Below are positions 8,364-17,077 of a DNA stretch of 59,023 nucleotides, piece after piece. Positions within the stretch are counted from its first letter, which is position 1. Every line of letters begins with the position of its first letter. The DNA comes from Flavonifractor sp. An306 (GTDB lineage Bacteria > Bacillota > Clostridia > Oscillospirales > Oscillospiraceae). The stretch spans positions 1-59,023 of the forward strand of contig NZ_NFIQ01000017.1 in NCBI RefSeq assembly GCF_002159455.1, given 5' to 3'. The notes under the pieces are model-generated. The model had not been told where the DNA came from, did not search any database, and saw only the letters and a list, made by a program, of their open reading frames with translations. The position numbers and the translations under genes are program-made.

Positions 8364-9188
8364 TCAAAGTGGAAGGACCGGAATGCAGATCGAGGTTTCT
8401 CCGCCCTGGTAGCATTCAAAGTCCACTCTGCCGCAGGCGGCCCGGTAGCGGCCGTTTTCCGGCAGCCATTCCTGAAAAATGTACTTCCACATACGGCGGA
8501 CGTTTTCGTTGAGGAGGGTCATGTTCCCGTTGCCGGCAGGGACGGGGAATACCGCATACTCCGCCGCCTCAAATGAGACCGGCACCAGGCCCTGGGGAAT
8601 AAAGTCGGTATGCTCCACCACGGGCCCAAAGAAATAGAAAAACGCGCCGGTCTCCCGGTCGGGCTGGATCCAGGCGCCGATCTCCATGGGGCTGGGTCCC
8701 GCCAGCCGCCGGTAATCGTCTTTGCTGACAAAGGAGAAGGCCTTGCCCATCCAGTAAGCTCCCGCATCCAGCACGTCGAACTCCCCGCTGGGCGGCGCCA
8801 GACGGTAGCCCACGGCGGTAAAGGGCCCCATTGGACGGATGGAGGGCGTTACGCAGAACCGGGCGTCCCCCATCTCCCGCCGGTACTGGGTGGGGGAGAG
8901 GCCGTAGTGCCTGCGGAAAGCCTTGGCAAAGCCGGAGGAGGTATCAAACCCCCGGGCGGCGGCCACATCGGCGCTCTTGCGTCCGGCCAGCAGATCCTTT
9001 GCCGCCCGCTCCATGCGCCTGCGGCGCAGATAGGTGGCCGCCGGTATGCCGGTGTAGCTGGAAAAGGCGTGGCAGAAATGATAAAAGGAGTAATCAGAGT
9101 ATCTTGCCAGCTGTTCCACGGTCAAATTGTCATCCAGGTGGCTGTCAATATAGGCCAGGATGCGCTCCATGCTGCTGCTGTGATCCAT
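8364..9188 (-). CDS. AraC family regulator with GyrI-like effector domain
   Basis: 274 aa. The N-terminal 100 residues are an AraC double helix-turn-helix (MERILAYIDSHLDDNLTVEQLARYS...; FDTSSGFAKAFRRHYGLSPTQYRR). The C-terminal 150 residues resemble the GyrI/AraC effector-binding domain (RPMGPFTAVGYRLAPPSGEFDVLDAGAYW; AEYAVFPVPAGN). This architecture (Rob/SoxS-like with small-molecule binding) is typical of drug- or stress-responsive activators. Its target is unknown; the neighbouring exporters are candidates but are not adjacent. Confidence 0.87.
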   Translation of the reverse strand: MDHSSSMERILAYIDSHLDDNLTVEQLARYSDYSFYHFCHAFSSYTGIPAATYLRRRRMERAAKDLLAGRKSADVAAARGFDTSSGFAKAFRRHYGLSPTQYRREMGDARFCVTPSIRPMGPFTAVGYRLAPPSGEFDVLDAGAYWMGKAFSFVSKDDYRRLAGPSPMEIGAWIQPDRETGAFFYFFGPVVEHTDFIPQGLVPVSFEAAEYAVFPVPAGNGNMTLLNENVRRMWKYIFQEWLPENGRYRAACGRVDFECYQGGETSICIPVLPL

Positions 9189-9260
9189 AGCTGTCCTTCC
9201 TCCAACACGTCCGCTCTTTTTGTACTATATCAAAAAAGACGCCCCATGTGGAAGAGGAAT

Positions 9261-9322
9261 CTGATATCCGGGCAAAGTCAGCAAGTTTGGAACAACATAT
9301 GGGAGCGGGAGTGTGCTATAAT
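9261..9322 (+). repeat. Conserved promoter repeat, copy 1 (upstream of cobalamin riboswitch)
   Basis: This stretch of about 62 bp aligns without gaps to 17363-17424 with roughly 80% identity (both contain GATATCCGGG, AAAGTCAGCA, GTTTGGAA and CATATG). It ends in TGTGCTATAATC, an extended -10 promoter (TGnTATAAT at 9314-9322). No good -35 hexamer is seen at the right distance. Conservation extends well upstream of the -10, so it may be an activator-dependent promoter shared by two metal/cobalamin-related genes. Confidence 0.65.
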
Positions 9323-9339
9323 CCAGGACAGAAACCTGC

Positions 9340-9625
9340 AACTGAATATGGGCTCCGGCTTTGTGGCGCATGCGCGACCCGGTCCTGGGACCGGACACGC
9401 ATCCTTGTTGCTGAACAAGGGAATCAGGTGAGAATCCTGGACATGGACTGCCGCCGTGGTTTCGGCGGAAGCTCCGTAGCTGTGATCGTGGAGCGCGTTC
9501 ATTTTCTGCGAAAGCAGGTCACTGGCCCGGAGGGAAGGGCTGGGAAGGCGATGAACGGGCAAGGGCGGCTGTGGCCGCCGGGACACGTCAGTCAGAAGAC
9601 CTACTGGGAGACTGCCCCCGTCGAT
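9340..9625 (+). promoter_or_regulatory. Cobalamin riboswitch
   Basis: The core GCTGAACAAGGGAATC...GGTGAGAATCC (9410-9438) matches the conserved AAGGGAA-N-GGTGnnAnTCC segment, followed by a CCGCC element. Near the 3' end, GTCAGTCAGAAGACC (9588-9602) with CTACTG and GAGACTGC resembles the B12 box. The outer boundaries are approximate. It would sense cobalamin and repress the downstream ABC transporter through the terminator at 9706-9733. The downstream cobalt/nickel-type transporter is a well-known target of this riboswitch class. Confidence 0.8.
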
Positions 9626-9705
9626 GGGCGGGCCTCCGACAAATATGCCAGCCAGAGGGCGCGCGGTGTGATGCGCGGCCTTTTGCTTATGGGAAACAGC
9701 CAGAA

Positions 9706-9733
9706 AGCGGACGCGAGGAGCGTCCGCTTTTTT
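9706..9733 (+). terminator. Riboswitch-controlled intrinsic terminator
   Basis: AGCGGACG (9706-9713) pairs with CGTCCGCT (9721-9728) and is followed by T6 at 9728-9733. Its position between the cobalamin aptamer and the start of the transporter gene makes it the likely expression platform. Confidence 0.85.
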
Positions 9734-9812
9734 GTTTCCCATATCAGAGGGCGGAGCAACTTGCTTTGCGGGTGTTGGAGCGTAAGCTCAGACCAGGAAA
9801 AGGAGAATGAGG

Positions 9813-11420
9813 ATGAGATTGAAACGACTGTTTGCCCTTCTGACCGGCGCGGCGCTGGCCCTGTCCCTGGCGGCCTGCGGCAGCCCCGATTCCGCCCAGT
9901 CGCCTGGGGCGGACCCTGTCCAGACAGAATCCGCCGCCGTCCACACCGCTGAGGACCAGCTGGTGCTGGCGGGTGCCCGCACACTGGCCCCCGGCCTGGA
10001 GGACGTCTACTTCTCCCACAAGCTGCTGGGCGCGTGGGAGCCCCTGATCTCCGTGGATGAGCAGGGCAACCCCATGGGGGTGCTGGCGGAGGACTGGGAA
10101 CGCAATGAGGACGCCACCGTGTGGACCTTTTACCTCCGGCAGGGGGTCAAGTTCCAGAATGGGGAGGACTTCAACGCCGACGTGGTGGTGGAGAACTTCA
10201 ACCGCTACAAGCTGATGGAAAGCGGCTATTCCCAGTACACCACCTTCAAGGTGAACGAGCTTTACCCCGGCCTCATCGGCTGCGAAAAGGTGGACGATTA
10301 CACCGTGAAGGTCAGCTTCACCGACCCCATTCCCCGGCTGCTGTTCAACATGAAGGACACCGCCAGCTGCATCTTCTACCCCGGCTCCTGGGATACGGAG
10401 ACCGGCTATTTTGTGGAGCAGCCCGTGGGCACCGGGCCCTACATGATCCAGAAGGTGGTGGAGGACGAGTACGTGGATATCACCGCCTTTGACGGCTACT
10501 GGGGGGAGCCGGCCAAAACCAAACAGATCCGGGTGCGCATCATCACCGACCCCCAGACCCGGTACGCCGCCCTGGACAGCGAGGAGGTCATGGGTGTGCT
10601 GGACCTGGGGGCCATGCCCGCCGCGCTGGGGGACGAGCTGCTGAAGGACGACCGCTTCGCCATGGCGGTGCAGACCTCCAACATCACCCACTTCATGCTG
10701 CTCAAGGGGGAGGGTACGCCCTTTTCCGACGTGCGGCTGCGCCAGGCGGTGAGCCTGGCCATTGACCGGCAGCTTATCGTGGATCAGCTTTGGGGCGGCT
10801 ACGCCAAGCCCACCCAGAACCTGCTCAACCGCATGTGTCCCGACTGGGTGGAGCTGCCGGTGGAATACGATATGGACCGGGCCAAGGAGCTGGCCCGGGA
10901 GGTGCTGGGGGAGGAGCGCATCACGCTGGATATGTACACCCGCTCTCTCTACCTGGACCGGGGCCCCTACAAGGAGATGATGGAATACATCCAGTCCCAG
11001 CTGGCCCAGATCGGCATTGACGCCACGGTAAATATCATCGACTCCTCCACCTATTCCGAGATGTCCAAGGCGGGGGAGCTGGGGGCCAATTTCATGACCC
11101 ACGGCATGTCCAATCTCAACGCCTACCACTTCCTGAATCTGTACATGAGCAGCGACGGCTCCTACAATCAGTCCCAGCACCTGGCCTACCACAATTCCAA
11201 GGCGGATGAGCTGCTGGCCGAAATGAGCACCACCCTGGACGACGAACGTTTCCACGAGCTGGCCGTGGAGCTCCAGGAGATTGCCAACACCGAGCTGCCG
11301 GTGATCCCCCTGTTTTACGACACCAGCAACCTGATCTACAATCAGCAGCAGATCACCGGTTACGAGGATTTCAGCGATCATCTGGACCTGAGCCACCTGG
11401 CCTGGGTCAACGTGGAGTGA
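9813..11420 (+). CDS. ABC transporter substrate-binding lipoprotein (NikA/peptide-binding family), probably cobalt/nickel
   Basis: 535 aa, family 5 solute-binding protein. Signal peptide with lipobox LSLAACGS near residues 15-22. Typical family segments are LAEDWERNEDATVWTFYLRQGVKFQNGEDFNADVVV and the strongly conserved PVGTGPYMI. Family members bind oligopeptides, nickel or cobalt chelates outside the membrane. The cobalamin riboswitch upstream points to cobalt or a corrin precursor; this is inference. I prefer ATG 9813 over 9807 because AAAGGAG at 9798-9804 gives an eight-base spacing. First gene of a five-gene operon. Confidence 0.87.
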   Translation: MRLKRLFALLTGAALALSLAACGSPDSAQSPGADPVQTESAAVHTAEDQLVLAGARTLAPGLEDVYFSHKLLGAWEPLISVDEQGNPMGVLAEDWERNEDATVWTFYLRQGVKFQNGEDFNADVVVENFNRYKLMESGYSQYTTFKVNELYPGLIGCEKVDDYTVKVSFTDPIPRLLFNMKDTASCIFYPGSWDTETGYFVEQPVGTGPYMIQKVVEDEYVDITAFDGYWGEPAKTKQIRVRIITDPQTRYAALDSEEVMGVLDLGAMPAALGDELLKDDRFAMAVQTSNITHFMLLKGEGTPFSDVRLRQAVSLAIDRQLIVDQLWGGYAKPTQNLLNRMCPDWVELPVEYDMDRAKELAREVLGEERITLDMYTRSLYLDRGPYKEMMEYIQSQLAQIGIDATVNIIDSSTYSEMSKAGELGANFMTHGMSNLNAYHFLNLYMSSDGSYNQSQHLAYHNSKADELLAEMSTTLDDERFHELAVELQEIANTELPVIPLFYDTSNLIYNQQQITGYEDFSDHLDLSHLAWVNVE

Positions 11421-11478
11421 GAAACAAGCCGCGCCAAAGCCATGCTTTGGCGCGGCCTGCTGTCGAGGAGGCGGTTGC

Positions 11479-12423
11479 TTGCGTCAGACGTTGTTGTACA
11501 CCATCAAGAAGCTGCTGTGGACGGTTCCCATCCTGGTGGGCATCACCTTCCTGGCCTTTGGCCTGGGGCTCATCGCACGGGGGGATCCGGCCACCAACCG
11601 GGCCAGCGCGGACCCGGATTACATCCCAACAGAAGCGGAGATCCAGGCGCTGCGGGAGGAGCTGGGGCTGGACGACCCTGTTCTGGTCCAGTACGGCCGG
11701 TGGATGGCCGGGGTGGTCCGGGGAGACCTGGGCCAGTCCCTCATAGACGACAAGCCGGTGCTGGGGGAGCTGCTCCGCCTGCTGCCCAATACGCTGCTGC
11801 TCAGCGTGCTGGCGCTGGCGGTCATCGCCATGGCCGGTCTGGCCGGCGGCCTGCTGCTGGCCCTGTTCCGGGACAGCTTTCTGGATCTGCTGGGGCGGGT
11901 GCTCCTGGTCCTGCTGATGTCGGTGCCCGGCTTCTGCATGGCCTATTTTCTCATCTGGCTGCTGGCCCAGAAACTCCACATCCTGCCCACCAGCGGAGCG
12001 GAGAGTCTGGCCAGCTTTGTCATGCCCTGCCTGGCGGTCTCCATCGGCTCGGCCTGCGTGGTGATCCGGCTGCTCCGCTCCTCCCTTCTGGGGGAGATGA
12101 GCAAGAACTATATCCTCACCGCTCAGGCCAAGGGCCTGCGGCGGAGCCAGATCATCCTCCGCCACGGGCTGCGCAACGCGCTGACCCCTTCGGTGAGCTA
12201 TGTGGCCAACACCTTCGGCGGCCTGCTGGGGGGCTCCATGATCACGGAGAGCGTCTTTTCCGTCCCCGGCATCGGCAGCTATGCCCTTGCCGCCATCAAC
12301 AACCGGGATTATATCGCCATCCAGGGCTATGTGCTCTTTACCGGCTTTGCCTTCGTGCTGACCTGCCTGCTGGCCGACCTGCTCTGCGCCTGGCTGAATC
12401 CCAGGATCCGACTGGAGGGCTGA
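11479..12423 (+). CDS. ABC transporter permease (DppB/NikB type)
   Basis: 314 aa with about six membrane segments. The N-terminus LLYTIKKLLWTVPILVGITFLAF and the EAA-loop region (LRRSQIILRHGLRNALTPSVSY) are typical of the first permease of dipeptide/nickel importers. FGGLLGGSMITESVFSVPGIG is the conserved C-terminal signature. The start is TTG 11479, preceded by GAGGAGGCG at six bases; no ATG lies nearby in frame. It forms the channel with the next gene. Confidence 0.9.
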   Translation: MRQTLLYTIKKLLWTVPILVGITFLAFGLGLIARGDPATNRASADPDYIPTEAEIQALREELGLDDPVLVQYGRWMAGVVRGDLGQSLIDDKPVLGELLRLLPNTLLLSVLALAVIAMAGLAGGLLLALFRDSFLDLLGRVLLVLLMSVPGFCMAYFLIWLLAQKLHILPTSGAESLASFVMPCLAVSIGSACVVIRLLRSSLLGEMSKNYILTAQAKGLRRSQIILRHGLRNALTPSVSYVANTFGGLLGGSMITESVFSVPGIGSYALAAINNRDYIAIQGYVLFTGFAFVLTCLLADLLCAWLNPRIRLEG

Positions 12424-12425
12424 GG

Positions 12426-13250
12426 ATGAAACGAAAACAGGTGGTATGTTACCTCGCCCTGGCGGTACTGGGCCTTTTCCTGCTGGCGGGGCTGGCCGCC
12501 CCCCTCATCGCGCCCTGGGACCCCAATCAGGTCGATATGGCCAACAGCCTGGCCGGCCCCTCGCCGGAGCACTGGCTGGGCACCGACCATCTGGGCCGGG
12601 ATCTGCTCAGCCGGCTGATCTACGGCAGCCGCTCCTCTGTGTTCATCGCCTTCTTTGCCACGGGCTGCACCCTGATGGTGGGCATGACCATCGGCCTGAT
12701 CTCCGGCTATCTGGGGGGCTGGCCCGACCAGCTCATCCAGGCTGTGGTCCACATCTTTCAGGGGATCCCCAGCACTGCCTTTGTGGTGGCCGTGCTGGGC
12801 CTTCTGGGCCCCGGGCTGCGCAGCCTGCTGATCGCCATTGTGGTCAGCTCCTGGGCGGGCTTCTCCCGCATTGTGCGCAATCAGGTGCTGGAGGTGCGGG
12901 AGCTGCACTATATTGAAGGGGCCCGGGCCATGGGGGCGGGGAGCGTCTACATCATCCGCCGCCACATTCTGCCCAACATCCTGCTGCCCCTGCTGGTGCT
13001 CATCGCCACCCGCATCGGCTCCACCGTGCTCACCGTGGCGGCCATGAGCTACCTGGGCCTGGGCCTGCGGGCGCCGGCGGCGGACTGGGGTATCATGATC
13101 AACGACGCCAAGCTCTACTATCTCCGGTACGCCCCGGTGCTGCTGGCTCCGGCGGCCTGCCTGACCCTGTTCTGTTTGAGTATTCACCTCATTGCCGATT
13201 GCCTGCGGGACCGCCTGGACCATGACGACGGCAGCGCCCGGATGCTGTGA
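12426..13250 (+). CDS. ABC transporter permease (DppC/NikC type)
   Basis: 274 aa with about six membrane segments. HWLGTDHLGRDLLSRLIYGSR near residue 50 is the diagnostic DppC/NikC motif. The EAA loop ALHYIEGARAMGAGSVYIIRR-like region (GARAMGAGSVYIIRRHILP) and GLGLRAPAADWGIMI follow. ATG 12426 lies two bases after the previous stop with GAGG overlapping it. It is the partner of the NikB-type permease in the riboswitch-controlled importer. Confidence 0.9.
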   Translation: MKRKQVVCYLALAVLGLFLLAGLAAPLIAPWDPNQVDMANSLAGPSPEHWLGTDHLGRDLLSRLIYGSRSSVFIAFFATGCTLMVGMTIGLISGYLGGWPDQLIQAVVHIFQGIPSTAFVVAVLGLLGPGLRSLLIAIVVSSWAGFSRIVRNQVLEVRELHYIEGARAMGAGSVYIIRRHILPNILLPLLVLIATRIGSTVLTVAAMSYLGLGLRAPAADWGIMINDAKLYYLRYAPVLLAPAACLTLFCLSIHLIADCLRDRLDHDDGSARML

Positions 13251-13264
13251 AAGGGGGGAACGGC

Positions 13265-14197
13265 ATGGAACTGAAGATTCAGGACCTCTGCGTCCGTTTT
13301 TCCACCCCCTCCGGGGAAATTCCGGCGGTCAACCACGTCAGCCTCACCTTCTCGCCCGATACCGTTACAGGGATCATCGGGGAGACCGGCAGCGGGAAAT
13401 CGGTGCTGGGGCTGTCCATTCTGGGCCTGCTCCAGTCCAACGCCGCAGTTTCCGGGCAGATTTTCCTGGGCAAGCGGGAGCTGACCGCCCTCTCCCAGCG
13501 GGAGCTGTGCCAGGTGCGGGGGCGGGACATCGCCCTGGTGGCGCAGAATCCAGCCACCTCCCTCAATCCCAGCCTCCGGGTGGGGCGCCAGATCGAGGAG
13601 GTGTTCCGTCTGCGGGGGGAGAATCGGGCCCAGCGCCGGGCTCACACCCTGGAGCTGCTGAGTAGCATGGCCTTTTCCGACCCGGAACGGGTGGCCCGGT
13701 CCTATCCCTTTGAGCTGTCGGGCGGGATGTGCCAGCGGGCCCTCACCGCCATCGCCGTGGCGGCCCGCCCCCGGTGGCTCATTGCCGACGAGCCCACCAA
13801 GGGGCTGGACGCGGTGGTGCGCAATCAGGTTTACGACACCTTCCGCACGGTGCGGGAGCAATACCGGGCCGGTTTTCTGGTGATCACCCACGACCTGCTG
13901 CTGGCCCGGAAGTTCTGCGACCGCATTGTGGTCATGTACTGCGGCAGGGTACTGGAGACCAATACCGCCCGGGAGCTCTTTGAGCACCCCCGGCATCCCT
14001 ATACCCAGGGGCTCATCGCCTCGCTGCCCCATCTGGGTATGCGGCCCATGGCCGGCTTTTCTCCGGCCTTTACCCACCAGCCCGCCGGCTGCGTGTTCCA
14101 TCCCCGGTGCCCCCACGCCCAGGAACGGTGCCGCTTGGAGGAGCCGGGGGAGCTCTGTCTGGGAGAAGGGAGGGTAGCCTGTCATGGCTGTACTTGA
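13265..14197 (+). CDS. ABC transporter ATP-binding protein (DppD/NikD type)
   Basis: 310 aa. Walker A GETGSGKS near residue 40, Q-loop in VAQNPATSLNP, signature LSGGMCQR, Walker B WLIADEPTKGLDA and switch His in VITHDL. The C-terminal oligopeptide/nickel transporter extension contains CVFHPRCPHAQERC, with Cys residues typical of Dpp/Opp/Nik ATPases. ATG 13265 follows AAGGGGGG; an upstream in-frame ATG at 13247 overlaps the permease end. It overlaps the next ATPase gene by 14 bases. Confidence 0.9.
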   Translation: MELKIQDLCVRFSTPSGEIPAVNHVSLTFSPDTVTGIIGETGSGKSVLGLSILGLLQSNAAVSGQIFLGKRELTALSQRELCQVRGRDIALVAQNPATSLNPSLRVGRQIEEVFRLRGENRAQRRAHTLELLSSMAFSDPERVARSYPFELSGGMCQRALTAIAVAARPRWLIADEPTKGLDAVVRNQVYDTFRTVREQYRAGFLVITHDLLLARKFCDRIVVMYCGRVLETNTARELFEHPRHPYTQGLIASLPHLGMRPMAGFSPAFTHQPAGCVFHPRCPHAQERCRLEEPGELCLGEGRVACHGCT

Positions 14198-14960
14198 ACT
14201 GCGGCATCTCTCCAAGGTGTTTCCGTCGGGTCGCCTGGGGAGGGGCGGGTACCGGGCGGTGGACGACGTCTGCCTGACCATCGGACCCGGCGAGACCTAC
14301 GGCCTGGTGGGAGAGTCCGGCTGCGGGAAGTCCACGCTGGGGCGGATGGTGACCCGCCTGCTGCCCGCCACCTCCGGACAGGTGCTCTGGGACGGCCGGG
14401 ACCTGCTGCGCCTTTCGCGGAAAGAGCTGCGCCCCTACCGGCGGCGGATTCAAATGCTGTTCCAGCACCCGGACACCTCCCTCAACCCCCGTATGACCGT
14501 GCTGGAGAGCCTGCGGGAGCCCTTTTTGCTCCACGATTTGCCTGGGCGGGACCATATGGACGACCGGATCCGGGCGCATATCAGCGCCTACGGCATCCAG
14601 CCGGAGCTGCTGGAGCGCCGGGCCAGTCAGGTCAGCGGCGGTCAGATCCAGCGCATTGTGCTGGCCCGCATCATGCTGCTGGAGCCGGAGTTTATCGTCC
14701 TGGACGAGCCAACCTCCATGCTGGACGTATCCGTTCAGGCCCAGATTATGGAGCTGCTTCGCCAGATTCAGGCCCGCACCGGCGTATCCTACCTGCTGAT
14801 TTCCCACGATCTGGATCTGATCGAGCGCAGCAGCCACCGCATCGGCGTCATGCGACAGGGAAAATTGCTGGAGCAGGGGAGGACGGAAGCGGTGTTCCAG
14901 GCCCCGTCCTACCCCTACACCAGGCAGCTGATCCACAGCTTTGCCTACATGCGGGATTAA
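14184..14960 (+). CDS. ABC transporter ATP-binding protein (DppF/NikE type)
   Basis: 258 aa. Walker [10 protein letters not shown] near residue 43, Q-loop [15 protein letters not shown], signature VSGGQIQR, Walker [14 protein letters not shown] and LISHDLDL with the switch His. It pairs with the preceding ATPase to power the importer. It lacks the Cys-containing C-terminal extension of its partner, as is usual for the second ATPase. Last gene of the operon; a GC-rich hairpin follows at 14970-15011. Confidence 0.9.
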   Translation: MAVLELRHLSKVFPSGRLGRGGYRAVDDVCLTIGPGETYGLVGESGCGKSTLGRMVTRLLPATSGQVLWDGRDLLRLSRKELRPYRRRIQMLFQHPDTSLNPRMTVLESLREPFLLHDLPGRDHMDDRIRAHISAYGIQPELLERRASQVSGGQIQRIVLARIMLLEPEFIVLDEPTSMLDVSVQAQIMELLRQIQARTGVSYLLISHDLDLIERSSHRIGVMRQGKLLEQGRTEAVFQAPSYPYTRQLIHSFAYMRD

Positions 14961-14969
14961 ATCGTCAAA

Positions 14970-15011
14970 GCGGCGGCACGCCGAATGCCCTGTCAAAGCG
15001 TGCGCCGCCGC
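14970..15011. terminator. GC-rich hairpin between convergent operons (weak terminator)
   Basis: GCGGCGGCACGC (14970-14981) pairs with GCGTGCGCCGCCGC (14998-15011) with a two-base bulge. No T run follows on either strand, and the right arm lies within the last codons of the minus-strand gene. It may still slow polymerase between the transporter and retron operons. Confidence 0.4.
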
Positions 15012-15604
15012 TCCGTCTCCTGCTGCGGGTAGCGCTTTGGCTGGGATATTGGGGGAACTCCGTCCCGCCGGGATATTTCGGTCGGAATCTGGGCGGTAAA
15101 CTGCCGGAGGAAGGACTGGAACTGCTCCGCCTCGTCCGCCTGCTGGATATTCAGCGGCTGAAACGGGCCGTCCGCCGTGTTGCTGGCGGACACGGACAGG
15201 GTACATAGCTCTGTGCCGTCCGTGGCGCAAAAGGTGACCCGGCCCGCCTTATCGGTCCGCACCGCTCCCACATTCTCCCGGTCCAGACGAAAGCCGGGGT
15301 GAGAGACAATCTCCCGCCCGGAAAATTGCAGCGGGATCACAAACAGCGTTCCGGGGCGGAAGGCAACGATGTAGCTGAAATAGGTGGTGGTAACAGGCCG
15401 GCCCACGGACAGCTTGACCTGGCTGCAGCAGGCGTAGGCGATGGTGTAGCGGCCGCTGTCGTCCAGCTGCTTTGCCGCGATGTCCCGCAGGCGGGCCAGA
15501 TCCCCGCCGCCCCGCCCCTTTCTTTGCTTGACCTGCTGGGAGATCACCGCGGCCAGAAACAGCCCGGCAAAGGTGACGGCCATCAGGATGTATTCCGGCT
15601 TCAT
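14993..15604 (-). CDS. Single-pass membrane protein of unknown function in the retron operon
   Basis: 203 aa. One N-terminal membrane segment (YILMAVTFAGLFLAAVI, residues about 5-21) is followed by a basic stretch (KQRKGRGGG) and a soluble beta-rich region. That region contains FVIPLQFSGREIVSHPGFRL and GRVTFCATDGTELCTLSV and resembles a PH/YcxB-like fold, though this is a guess. The tail is Arg/Pro-rich. It starts four bases after the two-TM gene in the same direction, so the two are translationally linked. I do not recognise a family; it may be a second accessory protein of the retron or an unrelated passenger. Confidence 0.7.
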   Translation of the reverse strand: MKPEYILMAVTFAGLFLAAVISQQVKQRKGRGGGDLARLRDIAAKQLDDSGRYTIAYACCSQVKLSVGRPVTTTYFSYIVAFRPGTLFVIPLQFSGREIVSHPGFRLDRENVGAVRTDKAGRVTFCATDGTELCTLSVSASNTADGPFQPLNIQQADEAEQFQSFLRQFTAQIPTEISRRDGVPPISQPKRYPQQETERRRTL

Positions 15605-15608
15605 GGCC

Positions 15609-16103
15609 TCAGGCCCCCCGCCGCTCCCCGCCGCTGATGTAGAGGCGGGTAAAGATCTCCTGGGCGTCACGGACGCAGCTTACATTGAGCTGTTTTTCCA
15701 TCCCATCCAGGTAGAGATATGTGACAGACAGAAAGTGTCCCGTCCCGCTGACCCGGCTCCACTGGGCCCTGGGCGTCTGGAACAGATAGGGCTTGCCCCG
15801 GTAGACAATCCCGTTCTCATGAAACTCCATATGGTCCCGGCAATGCCGCAGGGGAAACAGGATCAGGAGGGCATAGATGCAGATAACCGCCCCCAGCACA
15901 AACGGCGTACTGGAGGCAAGCTCGCCCTTCCGCCAGAGCAGGACTGTGGCAAAGACCACAAGGGCGGCCCGGATCAATACATCCAGCCCGATGCGGCTCC
16001 AGTTGGTTCCCGCCTCTCCCAGGCGCCGGCCCAGGGAGGCGGCCCCTATGGGCACGGTCAGGTCATAGGTGGTGGTCTCAGTTTTTCTGTGGTAGCGCGC
16101 CAT
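15609..16103 (-). CDS. Two-pass membrane protein, candidate retron effector
   Basis: 164 aa. Two hydrophobic helices (residues about 39-57, LDVLIRAALVVFATVLLW, and about 67-85, FVLGAVICIYALLILFPL) separated by a short charged loop. A soluble C-terminal part (FHENGIVYRGKPYLF...; LSVTYLYLDGMEKQLNVS) looks like a small beta-rich domain. AAGGAGG lies just before ATG 16103, and the gene begins 33 bases after the reverse transcriptase. Known type IV retrons (Ec48-like) use a two-TM effector that damages the membrane when released; this protein has the same topology, but no sequence relation could be tested. Confidence 0.7.
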   Translation of the reverse strand: MARYHRKTETTTYDLTVPIGAASLGRRLGEAGTNWSRIGLDVLIRAALVVFATVLLWRKGELASSTPFVLGAVICIYALLILFPLRHCRDHMEFHENGIVYRGKPYLFQTPRAQWSRVSGTGHFLSVTYLYLDGMEKQLNVSCVRDAQEIFTRLYISGGERRGA

Positions 16104-16136
16104 ATTTCGTTCCTCCTTGCCGCTGGGCCTGTTTTT

Positions 16137-17063
16137 CTATCCTTCACAGTGGGCCAGGGCCTGGAGCAGCCAGGCGCGTGCCTGCTGAAATTCCCGCTTT
16201 CCCGGCGTGACCTGCAGCACATAGTTTACCTTGCCCAGCAGCCTTGCCAGATAGCGAGCCTCCGGCTCCGGGACCCCCAGACGGGCCATGTGGCCGGATA
16301 CGCCGAACTTACGGCAGTAATAGAGCTCCTGCCGCAGGGTGCGCAGATAGTGGGCGGGCACGCCCACGGTTTCATTCACCACAAGGCCGGTCACCACCTG
16401 CCGCCGCCCCGCCGGAATAAACCGGGTCTTTCTCCCGTTGAGGAAGAGGCCGAACGGCCGCAGCCGGGCCTCTGCAAAGGCGGTCACTTCCTCGGGGGAA
16501 AAGAGCCCCGAAAAGGTCATGTCGTCGCAGTAGCGGGTATACCGGATCCCCTTGCCGGCGCACCAGGCCCCCACCTCCTGATCAAAGCCGGACAGAATGA
16601 TGTTTGTGATGGCGGGCGAGCTGGGAGCGCCCTGGGGGAGAGACTGGCGGTAATAGCAGAGCATGGTCAGCAGGATCCGCAGGGGTTCGGCGTAAATTTC
16701 CGGGGGAAACGCCCGCTCTTTTACCGTGGCGTACAGAATGCTGTCAAAAAAGTGCCGGATGTCCAGCTTTAGCAGGGCGGGCTGTCCCACATGGGGGGCG
16801 GCGTTGCGCCAGGCGCTCCCGCCATAGCGGTAGGCGGTGGCGTAGGGAGAAACCGGCATGTGGACCAAAAGTACCTGGGTGATGCGCCGCTGAATGGTTT
16901 TGAGCAGCTGGTCGGGAATGGAGAGGGTCCGGACGCCGCCGTCCTTTTTGGGGAGACAGACCTGGTGATAGTGCCGGTCCAGGGAGTTGCTGACGGCGTA
17001 CAGAAGCCTTGCGTCTACCCCCAGGTCCCGCGCAAGGGAGGAGAGTTCCCGATAGACAATCAA
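16137..17063 (-). CDS. Retron-type reverse transcriptase
   Basis: 308 aa from a TTG start at 17063, chosen because AAAGGGGGGAG lies six bases upstream and homologous RTs begin about here. Catalytic motifs: first Asp in LLKLDIRHFFDSI (D101), LPQGAPSSP (RT4, 142-150) and YCDD (178-181) with the two catalytic Asp. Two marks specific to retron RTs are present: NAAPH (NAXXH motif, 87-91) and VTGLVVN (VTG motif, 224-230). YCDD replaces the commoner YADD. Retron RTs make msDNA from a dedicated RNA; that RNA appears to lie immediately upstream at 17078-17296. There is no maturase or endonuclease domain, which argues against a group II intron. Confidence 0.93.
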   Translation of the reverse strand: MIVYRELSSLARDLGVDARLLYAVSNSLDRHYHQVCLPKKDGGVRTLSIPDQLLKTIQRRITQVLLVHMPVSPYATAYRYGGSAWRNAAPHVGQPALLKLDIRHFFDSILYATVKERAFPPEIYAEPLRILLTMLCYYRQSLPQGAPSSPAITNIILSGFDQEVGAWCAGKGIRYTRYCDDMTFSGLFSPEEVTAFAEARLRPFGLFLNGRKTRFIPAGRRQVVTGLVVNETVGVPAHYLRTLRQELYYCRKFGVSGHMARLGVPEPEARYLARLLGKVNYVLQVTPGKREFQQARAWLLQALAHCEG

Positions 17064-17077
17064 AAAAATCTCCCCCC

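Noticed and set aside
9248-9952. Plus-strand frame of 234 codons through the cobalamin riboswitch
   Set aside because: It covers the structured leader and terminator and ends inside the transporter gene in a wrong frame; the region is explained as regulatory RNA.
15480-16772. Plus-strand frame of 430 codons across the retron RT and accessory genes
   Set aside because: No recognisable protein; the minus-strand frames have clear RT motifs.
16137-17063. RT as part of a group II intron or a diversity-generating retroelement
   Set aside because: No maturase or HNH domain and no intron domain V-like hairpin was seen; no template/variable repeat pair or adenine-rich mutated target was noticed. NAXXH and VTG motifs fit retrons.
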